Positions 32,866 to 42,146 are shown, numbered from the stretch's first letter. The stretch: DNA of 64,000 nt from an uncultured Bacteroidia bacterium (GCA_903902325.1 CAIUUO010000050.1:1-64000); one strand, 5' to 3'. Notes: generated by a model from the letters alone, not told the origin. Program-made: numbers and translations.

Positions 32866-33920
32866 TAATGCGAATTAAGAGTTGAAATCAGTAAAAATGA
32901 AATAAATAATATTGAAAATAGTTCAAATATTATGTTAATATAATTTGCTTAATACCTTAGAAATCATTATCATAAGATAGTCTAACAAACAATTCTTAAA
33001 ACATGATTCCCAAGGTAAAAGAGCATAATTTAATCTATATGTTTTTGTATATCAGTGATTTATACAATCAAGAACTTAAGTTCTCTTGTCAACGCTTCAG
33101 TAATAATGCAAATCCAGCATTCTCTGATGAGGAAATCATGACAATTTACCTCTTTGCGATGACCAATGAGCAAAAGTTTAAAATTAAACAAATCCACCAA
33201 TATGCAAATGACTACCTAAAATCTTGGTTTCCATTACTCCCTTCTTATGAAGCTTTTAATATGAGAATCAATCGTTTGAGCGAAGCTTTTCGCTTATTAT
33301 CCGCTCATCTGTTTGAATCAGAAAGACCATCTGATTGCATTCTTGATCAGAATTTACTTGATTCAATGCCCATAATTACCAGCTCAGGCAAAAGGAAAGG
33401 CAAAGTAGCTCAAGAGATTACTGCCAAAGGCTATTGTTCAACCAAAAGCATGTATTACCATGGTTCTAAACTTCATGTTTTAGCCTTCAGACGTAAGAAT
33501 CAAATGCCATTCCCAGAGCAGTACTTTGTAACTCCAGCTTCAGAGAATGACATCAATCTCTTTAAGCAAGAATGGGGGAGCTTAAAACAACGAACTCTAT
33601 TTGGTGATAAGATCTATATAAATGCAGATTATTTCACAGACTTTCAATCACGCTGCAACTCTTTGATGATCACTCCAGTAAAAAAGATAAAAGGCATGGA
33701 TGAGACCCTGGAAATGAGGGATAAAGCAGCCAACGATCTATTCTCAAAAGCAGTTTCAAAAATCAGACAGCCAATAGAATCTTTATTCAATTGGTTCATT
33801 GACAAAACAGATATTCAAAGAGCGTCAAAGGTGCGATCAACTAAAGGTTTGTTAGTCCATATCTTCGGTAGAATCGCAGCTGCTTATATGATATTAATTT
33901 TCAACTCTTAATTCGCATTA
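32866..33920 (+). mobile_element. IS982-family insertion sequence
   Basis: A complete element of about 1055 bp. Terminal inverted repeats of 22 bp, containing GCGAATTAAGAGTTGAAA, are identical at both ends. It carries one IS982-type transposase gene on the plus strand, opposite to the operon it interrupts. It lies inside a GCTAATA heptanucleotide array, so the direct repeat AATAGCTAAT seen at both flanks may be target duplication or just array sequence. Composition is AT-rich compared with neighbours. Confidence 0.85.
33003..33911 (+). CDS. IS982-family transposase
   Basis: A 302-residue DDE transposase. The family pattern is seen in the N-terminal helical region (NPAFSDEEIMTIYLFAM, FPLLPSYEAFNMRINRL), the catalytic core beginning with DQNLLDSMPI, then KGYCSTKSMYYHGSKLHVL, GDKIYINADY and the final acidic block QPIESLFNWFIDKTDIQ with ASKVRSTKGLLVHIFGR. 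The frame is uninterrupted and both element ends are intact, so it may still be active. The stop codon lies inside the right inverted repeat. It is encoded opposite to the surrounding catabolic genes. Confidence 0.9.
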   Translation: MIPKVKEHNLIYMFLYISDLYNQELKFSCQRFSNNANPAFSDEEIMTIYLFAMTNEQKFKIKQIHQYANDYLKSWFPLLPSYEAFNMRINRLSEAFRLLSAHLFESERPSDCILDQNLLDSMPIITSSGKRKGKVAQEITAKGYCSTKSMYYHGSKLHVLAFRRKNQMPFPEQYFVTPASENDINLFKQEWGSLKQRTLFGDKIYINADYFTDFQSRCNSLMITPVKKIKGMDETLEMRDKAANDLFSKAVSKIRQPIESLFNWFIDKTDIQRASKVRSTKGLLVHIFGRIAAAYMILIFNS

Positions 33921-33966
33921 ATAGCTAATAGCTAACAGCTAACGGCTAATGACTAATGACTAATAG
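33921..33966. repeat. GCTAATA heptanucleotide array, right of IS
   Basis: Six 7-bp units (GCTAATA, GCTAACA, GCTAACG, GCTAATG, ACTAATG variants) running from the IS end to the 3' end of the dehydrogenase gene. Together with 32847-32865 it was one array before the IS inserted. Confidence 0.75.
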
Positions 33967-33974
33967 CCCTCCTG

Positions 33975-34733
33975 TCATACACACGCCGTCATTCCACCAT
34001 CCACGTAGATGATTTGTCCGTTCACATAGGAACTGGCATCGGATGCAAGGAAAATAAGCGCTCCCAGGAGTTCTTCCGGGTTTCCCCACCGATGGGCCGG
34101 AGTCCGGTTGCAAAGCCAGTTGTCAAATTCTGGATTTTCCCAGAGGGCTTTTGTCATGACAGTCTTAAAATAGCCCGGACCGATCGCGTTGACCTGGATG
34201 TTGTATTTTGCCCATTCTGTGGCCATGGCTTTTGTGAGCATGTTCAGTCCGGCCTTGGATGTGGCATATGGGGCAATGGAAGAGCGGGCTAATTCACTTT
34301 GTAAGGAGCAAATGTTGATGATCTTGCCTTTTTGACGTTGAATCATACTTTTGATGAGTGCATTGGTAACAACAAATGCACCTGTAAGATTGGTGTTCAA
34401 CACCTTGTTCCACTCTTCAAGTTTGAATTCCTCAAGAGGTCCGCGGTGCTGGATGCCGGCATTGTTGACCAGAATATCAATACAGCCAAGGTCTTTGTCT
34501 ATCTGAGCCATTTGTCTCTCCACTTCAGCTGCTATTGAGATGTCAAAAGCGTATCCGCAGGCTTTGTAGCCGTGTTTCAGGAATGACTCAACAGTTTCGT
34601 CCACTTTTTCCGGTGTACGGCCATTCAGAATGACAAAGGCGCCTTCCCTGGCCAGGCCTTCTGCCATAACCAGTCCCAATCCACCGGTCGAACCGGTGAT
34701 CAGTATTTTTTTTCCTTCAATATTGAATAACAT
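33975..34733 (-). CDS. SDR-family gluconate/2-keto-3-deoxy-gluconate dehydrogenase
   Basis: A cytoplasmic short-chain dehydrogenase of 252 residues with the NAD(P) motif LITGSTGGLG (about 11-20), NNAG (90-93) and catalytic S143, Y156 and K160 (YATSK). The C-terminus ends NGQIIYVDGGM. The sequence is closest to IdnO/KduD-type dehydrogenases, which interconvert 5-keto-gluconate/gluconate or 3-deoxy-hexulosonate/2-keto-3-deoxygluconate. Next to a KduI-like gene the second reaction is likelier: the reduction after isomerisation in unsaturated-uronate catabolism. Downstream 2-keto-3-deoxygluconate kinase and aldolase genes are not in the window. Confidence 0.85.
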   Translation of the reverse strand: MLFNIEGKKILITGSTGGLGLVMAEGLAREGAFVILNGRTPEKVDETVESFLKHGYKACGYAFDISIAAEVERQMAQIDKDLGCIDILVNNAGIQHRGPLEEFKLEEWNKVLNTNLTGAFVVTNALIKSMIQRQKGKIINICSLQSELARSSIAPYATSKAGLNMLTKAMATEWAKYNIQVNAIGPGYFKTVMTKALWENPEFDNWLCNRTPAHRWGNPEELLGALIFLASDASSYVNGQIIYVDGGMTACV

Positions 34734-34741
34734 AAAATCTC

Positions 34742-34836
34742 AATTACAAATTACAAATTACAAATTGCAAATTAACAAGACATTGATTGTGTGTGTTTTA
34801 TTTAATTGTCAATTGTCAATTTTCCATTTTCAATTA
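34742..34836. repeat. TTACAAA and AATTGTC heptanucleotide arrays
   Basis: About five TTACAAA units (34742-34775), a short AT-rich gap, and then AATTGTC units (about 34804-34822) fill the gap between the enolase-superfamily gene and the dehydrogenase start. Period 7 in both. Confidence 0.7.
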
Positions 34837-34849
34837 TAGAAATGTGATA

Positions 34850-36244
34850 TCATTTTTTTGAGGCGAACATTTCCTCGTAATGTGGCATGGGATCGAAGAT
34901 GCCGCCGCTTGTTTTGTAGAATTCGTCATCCAATTCGTAAACCCCGTTTTTCTGCCTGATCCAGGCGCCATCTTTGCGCGGATGATTGCCCATCATGGTT
35001 TCCCAGTTTTTGTAGTTTTGATGTCCGTTGCTCTCGACAAGGCCGAGGCTCCCCAGGCCAGGAAAGGAATTCAACCGGGCTGCCACATTCTTGTTCCAGT
35101 CGACCAGTATGGGGTTCACCGTCAGGTCGGCACAGAAACAGGGAATATTTCGTTCATACGCGACCTGGGCTATTTTCATGGTCATGCTCAGGGTTTTGGC
35201 AATGGCTTTCAGGGCTATTGCCTTGTAGCCCATCTGGATGCGTCGGATTGCGTCTACATCTGTATGTGCACTTTCGTCGGATGCCAGGCGTACCGGAATA
35301 TCCGTAACATCGATTTCAAGTTCCTCTGCGAATGGTTCCTCTATGATTGCAATCTGGTCGAATGCCCCGATATTCCTGGCATGATCCAGCAATTTCAGCA
35401 GCGTTTCCTTTTTTTCATACCGTCCGTTTGCATCGAAATAATATGGTAGTTTGCCATCTTTGGTATGGGGTGTCCTTACATTGCCAATCGCCTTGTGAAT
35501 GGCTGAAATGCGGGCTTTATCCTTTTCCAGCATCTCCTCCTGTGTGCCTGGTTGACCAATCTTTATTTTCATGAAGAAATAGCCTTGTTCAACGGCCGAC
35601 TGTATTTCATTGATCGGGATATTATAAGCCATCAGCGGGATTGCGGCTGCCTGTTTATGATGTCTGGATAAAGCCGGTTTATAGGCTGCCGGGATGATCT
35701 CATCAAAAGTTGCATATCCGTTTTCTGCCGCATAAAGGAGCCAGGCAGCATTGTCTGCACCAACCAGCGCGTTGAGTGCAAAGGTTTTTCTAAGGCCGGC
35801 ATTGGATGTGATTTTTTGTCCGAAGGCATAAACTTCGGGGAGGATATTATCGAGCAATTGAACGGGAGTGTCAAAGCTTTGTCCTTTCATGATCTGAAGA
35901 GCCCTTTCTGTCAGCGCATACATCAGCGCATTGCCTCCGCTTTCGGAGTGTGCCGCGAAAACCTGCGCATCAGACCAAAGTACATTTTGCGTGCATAATC
36001 CGATGGAGTGCTTACCTGAACTGCTTTTCAGGAAATTGGCACTTTGCCAGATTTCTGTCATATACCCCCCCTTGAAGCCGAAAGGACGGATCAAAGGTTC
36101 CCGCTCGAAGTTGGAACTGACTTCTGCGATAGTGACAAGTTTTGAAGGGGCGACCCCTGGTGCGGCTTCCAACGTCCCGGCTCCCGCAAGGACTGCAGAA
36201 ACTGCTATGCCTGTTGTTTTGACGAAATCTCTTCTTGTGGTCAT
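34850..36244 (-). CDS. Tat-exported enolase-superfamily protein
   Basis: A 464-residue mandelate racemase/muconate lactonising enzyme-like protein. A twin-arginine signal is clear (TTRRDFVKTTGIAVSAVLAG). The barrel domain has an acid ligand set: D in PYYFDANGRY (about 275), E in AIIEEPF (about 300) and E/D in LASDESAHTD (about 325), with a K in MGYKAIALKAIAKTL. Enolase-superfamily enzymes abstract an alpha-proton and catalyse dehydration or epimerisation of sugar acids. An exported member in this locus is unusual. It probably acts on sugar acids in the periplasm, together with the adjacent isomerase and oxidoreductase (inference). Confidence 0.8.
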   Translation of the reverse strand: MTTRRDFVKTTGIAVSAVLAGAGTLEAAPGVAPSKLVTIAEVSSNFEREPLIRPFGFKGGYMTEIWQSANFLKSSSGKHSIGLCTQNVLWSDAQVFAAHSESGGNALMYALTERALQIMKGQSFDTPVQLLDNILPEVYAFGQKITSNAGLRKTFALNALVGADNAAWLLYAAENGYATFDEIIPAAYKPALSRHHKQAAAIPLMAYNIPINEIQSAVEQGYFFMKIKIGQPGTQEEMLEKDKARISAIHKAIGNVRTPHTKDGKLPYYFDANGRYEKKETLLKLLDHARNIGAFDQIAIIEEPFAEELEIDVTDIPVRLASDESAHTDVDAIRRIQMGYKAIALKAIAKTLSMTMKIAQVAYERNIPCFCADLTVNPILVDWNKNVAARLNSFPGLGSLGLVESNGHQNYKNWETMMGNHPRKDGAWIRQKNGVYELDDEFYKTSGGIFDPMPHYEEMFASKK

Positions 36245-36283
36245 ACTCTACCATTTATTTCCGGATCCTGAATGGGGAATTTT

Positions 36284-36327
36284 CACCACGAAGGACACGA
36301 AGGTTCCTGCAAAGGACACAAAGGTTT
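36284..36327. repeat. CACGAAGG/CACAAAGG words
   Basis: CACCACGAAGGACACGAAGG followed by AAAGGACACAAAGG lies between the TIM-barrel gene end and the enolase-superfamily start, similar to the elements at 7930 and 22896. Confidence 0.55.
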
Positions 36328-36367
36328 GATCTTCTGCTTTCCGTTCTTTGCTGTTATTTTTTTGGAA

Positions 36368-37324
36368 TCAAAATTCGATATTGTTCTTGGCCAAGCTTCC
36401 ACGGAACCAGTCGAGGTCTTTTTTCATCATCCCGAAAATCTTCTCAGGATCCATGGTGGTCGTTTTCTTTCCTGTTTCGGCGCCACCAAGATCATATTCG
36501 TAATGGATGCTGATAGGCGCTTCAACTTTCAGCGAAGCGTACTCTTTCAGGAATTCGTCGAAACTGACCATTCCTTCTCCCAGCATGACATTCTGATGGT
36601 GCCATGCTCCTTTGGCATCCTTCCCCCAGACAAAATCCTTGATGCAAATGGTGCGGATCCAGGGCTCCACCCTTTTCATGCCCAGCATCCAGGAGTAACC
36701 CCCTTCGGTTTGAGCATGACGGATGTCGTATTGGACACCCAGATATTTCGGATCAACCTCTTTTACCAGTTCGTACAGGTCCCATACAGGGGCGCCTACA
36801 TGCAGACCCGAATGGTTCTGGTAACCACCATGTATTCCAAGTTTCTCATTCACCCTGGCAAGTTTTTCAAATATCTTCCTGTAGCCGTCGAGGTTTTGCT
36901 GGATGGATTTTGCGAAGTCATAGGCAAGCCAGCCCATACGGTAATAACGGATCCCTGAATCGGCGGCAACCTGAAGAGTTTCCATCGAAAATGGCTCCGA
37001 CGGATCCGTGACTGCAGTTACAATCATGGGTATTTCCAATCCCAGTTTTTGGTAGGTCTTCACAGCCTGTGGCAATTCGGCTTTGACATTTTTCGGCTCA
37101 ATCTGTCCGCCGGGTCTTACCAGGAGGTCTGCACCATCAAACCCGTTTTTCGCCAGTATTTTGCCGCCTTCTTCGATGGTCAGGAACTGCAGGCATTTCG
37201 TAAATGCACACAAGGGTCTGTTTTTAGATTTCCCATTTACAGCCAGGTTGGCCATTCCGGTTTCTGCCAGGCCAATGCCGGCTGATGATAGGGCAGTGGT
37301 CCGGATAAAATTTCTTCTTTGCAT
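36368..37324 (-). CDS. Tat-exported sugar isomerase/epimerase-like TIM barrel
   Basis: A 318-residue xylose-isomerase-like TIM-barrel protein with a twin-arginine-type N-terminus (QRRNFIRTTALSSAGIG). Metal-site residues typical of the superfamily are visible: E in LGIHGGYQNHSG context, D in GVQYDIRHAQTEGG, H in GKDAKGAWHHQNVMLGEG and the final E in IHYEYDLGGAE. Bacteroidota homologues occur with exported Gfo/Idh/MocA proteins in keto-sugar pathways. It precedes the second oxidoreductase gene by 45 bp on the transcript and follows it in order, supporting a shared pathway. Substrate unknown. Confidence 0.8.
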   Translation of the reverse strand: MQRRNFIRTTALSSAGIGLAETGMANLAVNGKSKNRPLCAFTKCLQFLTIEEGGKILAKNGFDGADLLVRPGGQIEPKNVKAELPQAVKTYQKLGLEIPMIVTAVTDPSEPFSMETLQVAADSGIRYYRMGWLAYDFAKSIQQNLDGYRKIFEKLARVNEKLGIHGGYQNHSGLHVGAPVWDLYELVKEVDPKYLGVQYDIRHAQTEGGYSWMLGMKRVEPWIRTICIKDFVWGKDAKGAWHHQNVMLGEGMVSFDEFLKEYASLKVEAPISIHYEYDLGGAETGKKTTTMDPEKIFGMMKKDLDWFRGSLAKNNIEF

Positions 37325-37368
37325 GAAAAAAAATGTTTATATGGTTATTTTGCAGGATATTCTATCGA

Positions 37369-38778
37369 TTACAATTTCCATGGTTTCCGGTATTCGTAAT
37401 GCAGCATCTTATTGGCTTCATCGGAATTGGTGAACAATTCTTTATCGGGATCCCACTGAAGGCGTTTGCCCGTTGCCAGGGCAATGTTGGCGAGGTGGGC
37501 GAAACTGGTTGAACGGTGTCCATCTTCCAGCGTACAGAGGGGTTTTTCCCTTGTTTTGATGCAATCCAGGAAGTTGCGGATCACATTGGCGGTTGCCATC
37601 GCATTGCTGCCATCTTTCAGATCTCCGGAAGGGATACTGAATTCTTCGGCTTTGATCAACTCCTTCTCCTTCCAGTTCTGGAACTGTCCTTTTTTGGCAG
37701 GGATTATTTTGTAACCGTCCTGACTGGCCAGAAGATTTCCCTTGGTACCCCGGAGTTCAATTTCCCCGTAAGGAAAAATATCTCCGCCGCTCGATTCGAA
37801 AATGCTGAATGAAATCATTTTTTTAGAAGCGAATTCGTAGGTAACCTGCATCGTATCAGGGATATCCCCGTCATGATCCAGTACATACTTTCCGCCGTGG
37901 GCCGTGATGGCAACAGGTGCAACTTCGCCCATCATCCAGCGCATGGCATCCATGTAGTGGACGCCCCAGTTGCCCATCTGGCTTGAGAATTCACCCCACC
38001 AGCGGAAATAGTAGGGTGCCATGTTGTACTGGTAAGGCCTGGAAGCCCTTGGACCGAGCCACATATCCCAGTTGAAATCCTTGGGTGGCTGCTCGGCCTT
38101 CAGTTTACCAATCCCATTCGGGAAAAGGTTGCTGACACGGGCTGATCTGCCAACTGTTACCTGACCAATCTTACCTGCCGGAATTTCTTTGGCAAGTTTC
38201 TGGTAAACCTCGTTTCCCCTGCGGTTGAGTCCGACTGCGACTACCCGGTCGCTGGCCTTCCAAACGTTGACCATCGTCCGGCCTTCCTTAATAGTTTGTG
38301 TCAAAGGCTTCTCCACGTAAACATCTTTTCCTGCCTTCACAGCTTCAATCATCATGATGGCGTGCCAGTGATCGGGGGTTGCAATGCAGACCGCATCTAT
38401 ATTCTTGTCTTCCAGTAGTTTCCGGTAATCATTGTAACGTGTTGGTTTTGTTTCAAATTTTTCGCCCATCTGGGGAACCTGTCCTGCCAGGGTTTGTAAC
38501 CAACGCGGGTCGACAGTGCTTCTGTCGCGCTTCAAATAAGGTTCATAAATATCGCACAGGGCGGCAATTTCAACATCCTTATTTTGCATGAACAGTTCCA
38601 GAAGCTGGGAGCCTCTGTTTCCGATTCCAATAAAACCCATACGGATTTTATCGTTTGGACCGACAGTCCGACTCGTTCCATTTGAGCTATAAGCATTTAG
38701 CCCTGCTGAGATTCCGCCCATTGCCATGGTCGACTTTGCGATAAAATCGCGCCGGTTTTGTTTTGATTTGTTTTCCAT
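37369..38778 (-). CDS. Tat-exported Gfo/Idh/MocA-family oxidoreductase, second copy
   Basis: A 469-residue protein from the ATG at 38778 (the track begins at a GTG three codons earlier). It has a twin-arginine signal (NRRDFIAKSTMAMGG), the cofactor motif RMGFIGIGNRGSQLL, CIATPDHWHAIMMIEAVKAGKDVYVEKP and a substrate domain with YYFRWWGEFSSQMGNWGVHYMDA. Enzymes of this group oxidise or reduce a sugar C3 or inositol hydroxyl with NAD(P), or hydrolyse glycosides with redox catalysis (GH109). It differs clearly from the other copy at 23017-24459. It sits directly upstream of the TIM-barrel isomerase and enolase-superfamily genes. Confidence 0.85.
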   Translation of the reverse strand: MENKSKQNRRDFIAKSTMAMGGISAGLNAYSSNGTSRTVGPNDKIRMGFIGIGNRGSQLLELFMQNKDVEIAALCDIYEPYLKRDRSTVDPRWLQTLAGQVPQMGEKFETKPTRYNDYRKLLEDKNIDAVCIATPDHWHAIMMIEAVKAGKDVYVEKPLTQTIKEGRTMVNVWKASDRVVAVGLNRRGNEVYQKLAKEIPAGKIGQVTVGRSARVSNLFPNGIGKLKAEQPPKDFNWDMWLGPRASRPYQYNMAPYYFRWWGEFSSQMGNWGVHYMDAMRWMMGEVAPVAITAHGGKYVLDHDGDIPDTMQVTYEFASKKMISFSIFESSGGDIFPYGEIELRGTKGNLLASQDGYKIIPAKKGQFQNWKEKELIKAEEFSIPSGDLKDGSNAMATANVIRNFLDCIKTREKPLCTLEDGHRSTSFAHLANIALATGKRLQWDPDKELFTNSDEANKMLHYEYRKPWKL

Positions 38779-38806
38779 TTTATACACTGAATTGTTTGGT
38801 TAATTC

Positions 38807-41290
38807 CTATTGTGCAAGGTTGAAGAAAACAGTCGGAATTCCTGTGCACATGACACTGGCGACATTTTTTCCACCTTTGGTATTTACACGGATAATTACC
38901 CTTCCATTATACATCTCAACTTTTCTTGAGCCGGACGAAGTGCCCAGGTTATCCACCAGTACACCATCCCCGGTCAGTCCGAAAGTTACCACATTTTTTG
39001 CATCCAGACACAACACTTGGTTCGCATCCAACAACTTGACCTCAAGAGTGGCAATTTCGCCTTTCTGATCAATTTTATTGAATGTCATCTGAGCAGGAGC
39101 TCCCCATTTTTCGGTCTGGTATGCCTGTTTGATCTCATCGGTGACCGTAATTTTCCCTTTTCGGGCAATGACCTTTAAATTATTGACACCAGGATGATAT
39201 ACAACATTCCAGCGCAAACCCGCTGCGGGAAAGTCCTGACCATTTCTTTTCTTTATTCCGAAACTCTTCCCGTTGACAAACAGTTCGGCTTCGTCGCAAT
39301 TGGAGTAGACTTTGACCATTTTCTCCTCACCGGGATCTCCCCAGCGAACAGGCCAACTGTGTCCGTAAATATGCGCCATGGGAATCTGGGTCCACCACGA
39401 CTGGAAGACATAATAAGCCTCCTTTTTTGTCAGATCACGCTCCACCACGCCTTTTTGATTCATGTATGGTATTGGATTATCGGGTCTGATCGGAGTAGAA
39501 AAATCCTTGAATGGCCAGTATGCCGAACCAGTGAGATAAGGCATATTCTCCTGTTCTTTCAAATGCCAGTCGACCAGGTTGCAAAGATAGGACTCACTCC
39601 AGTCGCCGTCTTTAGAGACCCTCGCAGGTCCTCCGAAAAGGGACGCATCTCCTTTGCGCTCATCAGTACCAACGCCGGTTTCAACTTTTTGCAGGATTTT
39701 GTCAGGAGCCTCTGAATGGCGTCCGGCGTGGCTGTCGCCACCCCATTCGGCGTGAAAGAAATGCTTGACTTTTTGCATTTCTGTTTCAGTGGACTGTCGA
39801 TATTCTGTGTAAATACCTTTGTACCAGCCTGCCCAAATGGAGGGAGAATACACATCAGGTATATCCTTGCAAAAATCACAACGCCGGATAGAAGTCATCC
39901 TGGTTGGGTCAAGTTTATGAGCCAATGTATTCAGTTCTGTCATAAATGAAAGGATTTTTTCCTTGTCAAATTCGGGGAAATCGCCCGGCCAGTCGTTTTC
40001 ATTGCCCAGCCCCCAGATGATACAAGCCGGATGATTGCTGTGCTGATCTATCATGTCAGTGAGCATGCTTTTCGCTTGTTGCTGGTATTTTGGGCCTCCT
40101 AGTCCGCCACGACACCACGGAATTTCCTCCCAGACGAAGATGCCCAGGCTATCGCACAGATTCAGGACGATCCTTGATTGCTGGTAATGGCCCAGGCGAA
40201 TAAAATTAACGCCCATATCCTTCATCATTTTCATTTCCTGACGAATCATTGGTTCGGTCATGGCTGCTGCTACGCCGGCATGATCCTCGTGACGGTGTGT
40301 GCCACGAAGCAGCAACCTGTTGCCATTCAGCTTAAACGGCCCTTTTTCGACAAATTCAAAATTTCGGAAACCAAATTTCTCTGTAACGGTTTGTGTGCCA
40401 GTGGCAGTTTCTATTGTCACGCTGCAGGTATACAAATTGGGCTGGTCGGGTGACCACAGAACCGGTTTTTTTACGATTTGCGTAAGGATTGACTTTTCGC
40501 CTTCGAAAGATTCTGTTTCCTGGGTCTTCGCGATCAACAACTTCCCGGAAGGATCTTTGATTTCAATTTTTATTCCGGCTTTGGTTAGTTCCGATTTATT
40601 CCTGAATTTCAGACTCAGATCCAATTTCCCTTCTACTCCTTTTGCATCGACCGATGCATTAACATGAAGCCTTTCTATCGAGAATGCCGGTAAATAGGCC
40701 AGATTAAGGTATCTGTAAATTCCTCCGTATACATTGAAGTCAGACATACTTGAAGGGATCATCTCGAGGTCCCTCGAGTTATCACAACGGATCGAGATTG
40801 GGATTTTCCCTTTGTAGACATCCGATACCTTCTTATTCTGAAGAAATTCCCGGACGGCATCTGTAATATCTACTGACCATTCATTGTAGCCACCCACATG
40901 TGAACCAACCTTCGTGGTGTATATCCATACTTCGGTTTTTTGTCCTGCACCTTCAAAATGGAGAAGCGTCCGCCCGTTTGTAAAAGGATTGCTTATTGTA
41001 ATGCGGTTCGTGTACCATCCCGGACCCTGGTAATAGTTCACATCCGGATCGACGGCATCCGTGGCATTGAAACAGTGGGGCAGCGTGACATTCTCCCAAA
41101 GGGGAACACTCTCGGGATCACCGGCCTTAAAGGTTCTTACTGCTTCCCAGATGCCTCCAAGGTCACCTTTGAGAAATTTCCAGTTATCATTCAGCCGGGT
41201 ACTGTTTTCTGTTTGTGCCCTGAGCAGGCCGGTGCATCCGAGTCCGCTAATCAGCAGGCACAGCATGATAAATTTTCTGGTTTGAATCAT
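38807..41290 (-). CDS. GH2-family beta-glycosidase
   Basis: Secreted enzyme of 827 residues with signal peptide (1-25). Domains: galactose-binding-like N-terminal (about 30-210), Ig-like (about 215-325), (beta/alpha)8 barrel (about 330-620) and two C-terminal Ig-like domains. The proposed acid/base is the Glu in IIWGLGNENDW (about 432), the nucleophile the Glu in FFHAEWGGDS (about 513), and RGTHRHEDHAG is a GH2 block. GH2 covers beta-galactosidases, beta-glucuronidases and others; substrate not assigned. Lies 10 bp downstream of an esterase gene, part of the same minus-strand operon. Confidence 0.9.
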   Translation of the reverse strand: MIQTRKFIMLCLLISGLGCTGLLRAQTENSTRLNDNWKFLKGDLGGIWEAVRTFKAGDPESVPLWENVTLPHCFNATDAVDPDVNYYQGPGWYTNRITISNPFTNGRTLLHFEGAGQKTEVWIYTTKVGSHVGGYNEWSVDITDAVREFLQNKKVSDVYKGKIPISIRCDNSRDLEMIPSSMSDFNVYGGIYRYLNLAYLPAFSIERLHVNASVDAKGVEGKLDLSLKFRNKSELTKAGIKIEIKDPSGKLLIAKTQETESFEGEKSILTQIVKKPVLWSPDQPNLYTCSVTIETATGTQTVTEKFGFRNFEFVEKGPFKLNGNRLLLRGTHRHEDHAGVAAAMTEPMIRQEMKMMKDMGVNFIRLGHYQQSRIVLNLCDSLGIFVWEEIPWCRGGLGGPKYQQQAKSMLTDMIDQHSNHPACIIWGLGNENDWPGDFPEFDKEKILSFMTELNTLAHKLDPTRMTSIRRCDFCKDIPDVYSPSIWAGWYKGIYTEYRQSTETEMQKVKHFFHAEWGGDSHAGRHSEAPDKILQKVETGVGTDERKGDASLFGGPARVSKDGDWSESYLCNLVDWHLKEQENMPYLTGSAYWPFKDFSTPIRPDNPIPYMNQKGVVERDLTKKEAYYVFQSWWTQIPMAHIYGHSWPVRWGDPGEEKMVKVYSNCDEAELFVNGKSFGIKKRNGQDFPAAGLRWNVVYHPGVNNLKVIARKGKITVTDEIKQAYQTEKWGAPAQMTFNKIDQKGEIATLEVKLLDANQVLCLDAKNVVTFGLTGDGVLVDNLGTSSGSRKVEMYNGRVIIRVNTKGGKNVASVMCTGIPTVFFNLAQ

Positions 41291-41300
41291 TGTTTGATTG

Positions 41301-42146
41301 TTAAGGTCTTTGTTTTTTTTCTAAAATTTCTTTGGTAACAGCAGCCACTTCTTTTAAAAGCAATGGGAAGGCTGGTTCTGCCATACCTCCATGGTCAAAT
41401 CCCTGAAGTTCAAACAGGGTTGTTTTTGTATGCCCCGTCAATTTCATCATCCTTAACAAATAGGCATTTTCTTCATAGCGGCCAAGTAATTCAAGTTCTC
41501 GGTCACCGGTGATCAGTAACATACGGGGTGCATCCGAGCGCACGAAATAGAGAGGTGCATACTTGTCAATAATGGGTTGAGTGTTTTTAATTCCTTCTTC
41601 TTTCCGGATGGTAAAATGAGTAATAGCTTGTCCGCTAAAGGGGATCAATGCTGCAATACTGTCCGGGTCGATATTGTATTTTGCCAACCAACTCTTGTCG
41701 AGGGTGATCATCATTCCAAGGTATCCTCCGGCAGAATGCCCTGAAATGAAAATCAGATTCCTGTTTCCGCCAAATTTGCCAATGTTTTTGAACACCCATG
41801 CCACTGCTGCTGCAGCATCTTCTATATAGGCCGGAGCCTTCACTTTAGGGGAAAGCCTGTATTCAACTCCAATAACTGCGTATCCTTTGTTCATCAGAGT
41901 TTCCGGAATTTGTTTCTTCCCGCCTGTTAAACTTCCACCGTGAAACCATACAATGGTCGGAAAATTCTTTGCTTTATCAGGATAACAGATATCCAGTGTA
42001 CATTGAGATGCCAGATATGCATCATTCTTTTGAACCGAATCACTGTAATAATGAATATCTTTTACTGTGCGGTATTCCTGTTGAGCCATCAGACTTACAG
42101 GAGCAAAAAGGCATAGAAGGAATGTCAGATTTATTAATGTTTTCAT
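41301..42146 (-). CDS. Secreted alpha/beta-hydrolase esterase
   Basis: A 281-residue exported serine hydrolase (signal peptide 1-21). Motifs: oxyanion VWFHGGSLTGGKK, nucleophile elbow ISGHSAGGYLGMM, a D in LLITGDRELELLG and the His in LQGFDHGGMAEPAFP. It is a BD-FAE-like acetyl/feruloyl-esterase-type enzyme, likely removing acyl groups from the glycan before depolymerisation. It lies between the GH2 gene (10 bp) and a sulfatase gene. Confidence 0.85.
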   Translation of the reverse strand: MKTLINLTFLLCLFAPVSLMAQQEYRTVKDIHYYSDSVQKNDAYLASQCTLDICYPDKAKNFPTIVWFHGGSLTGGKKQIPETLMNKGYAVIGVEYRLSPKVKAPAYIEDAAAAVAWVFKNIGKFGGNRNLIFISGHSAGGYLGMMITLDKSWLAKYNIDPDSIAALIPFSGQAITHFTIRKEEGIKNTQPIIDKYAPLYFVRSDAPRMLLITGDRELELLGRYEENAYLLRMMKLTGHTKTTLFELQGFDHGGMAEPAFPLLLKEVAAVTKEILEKKQRP

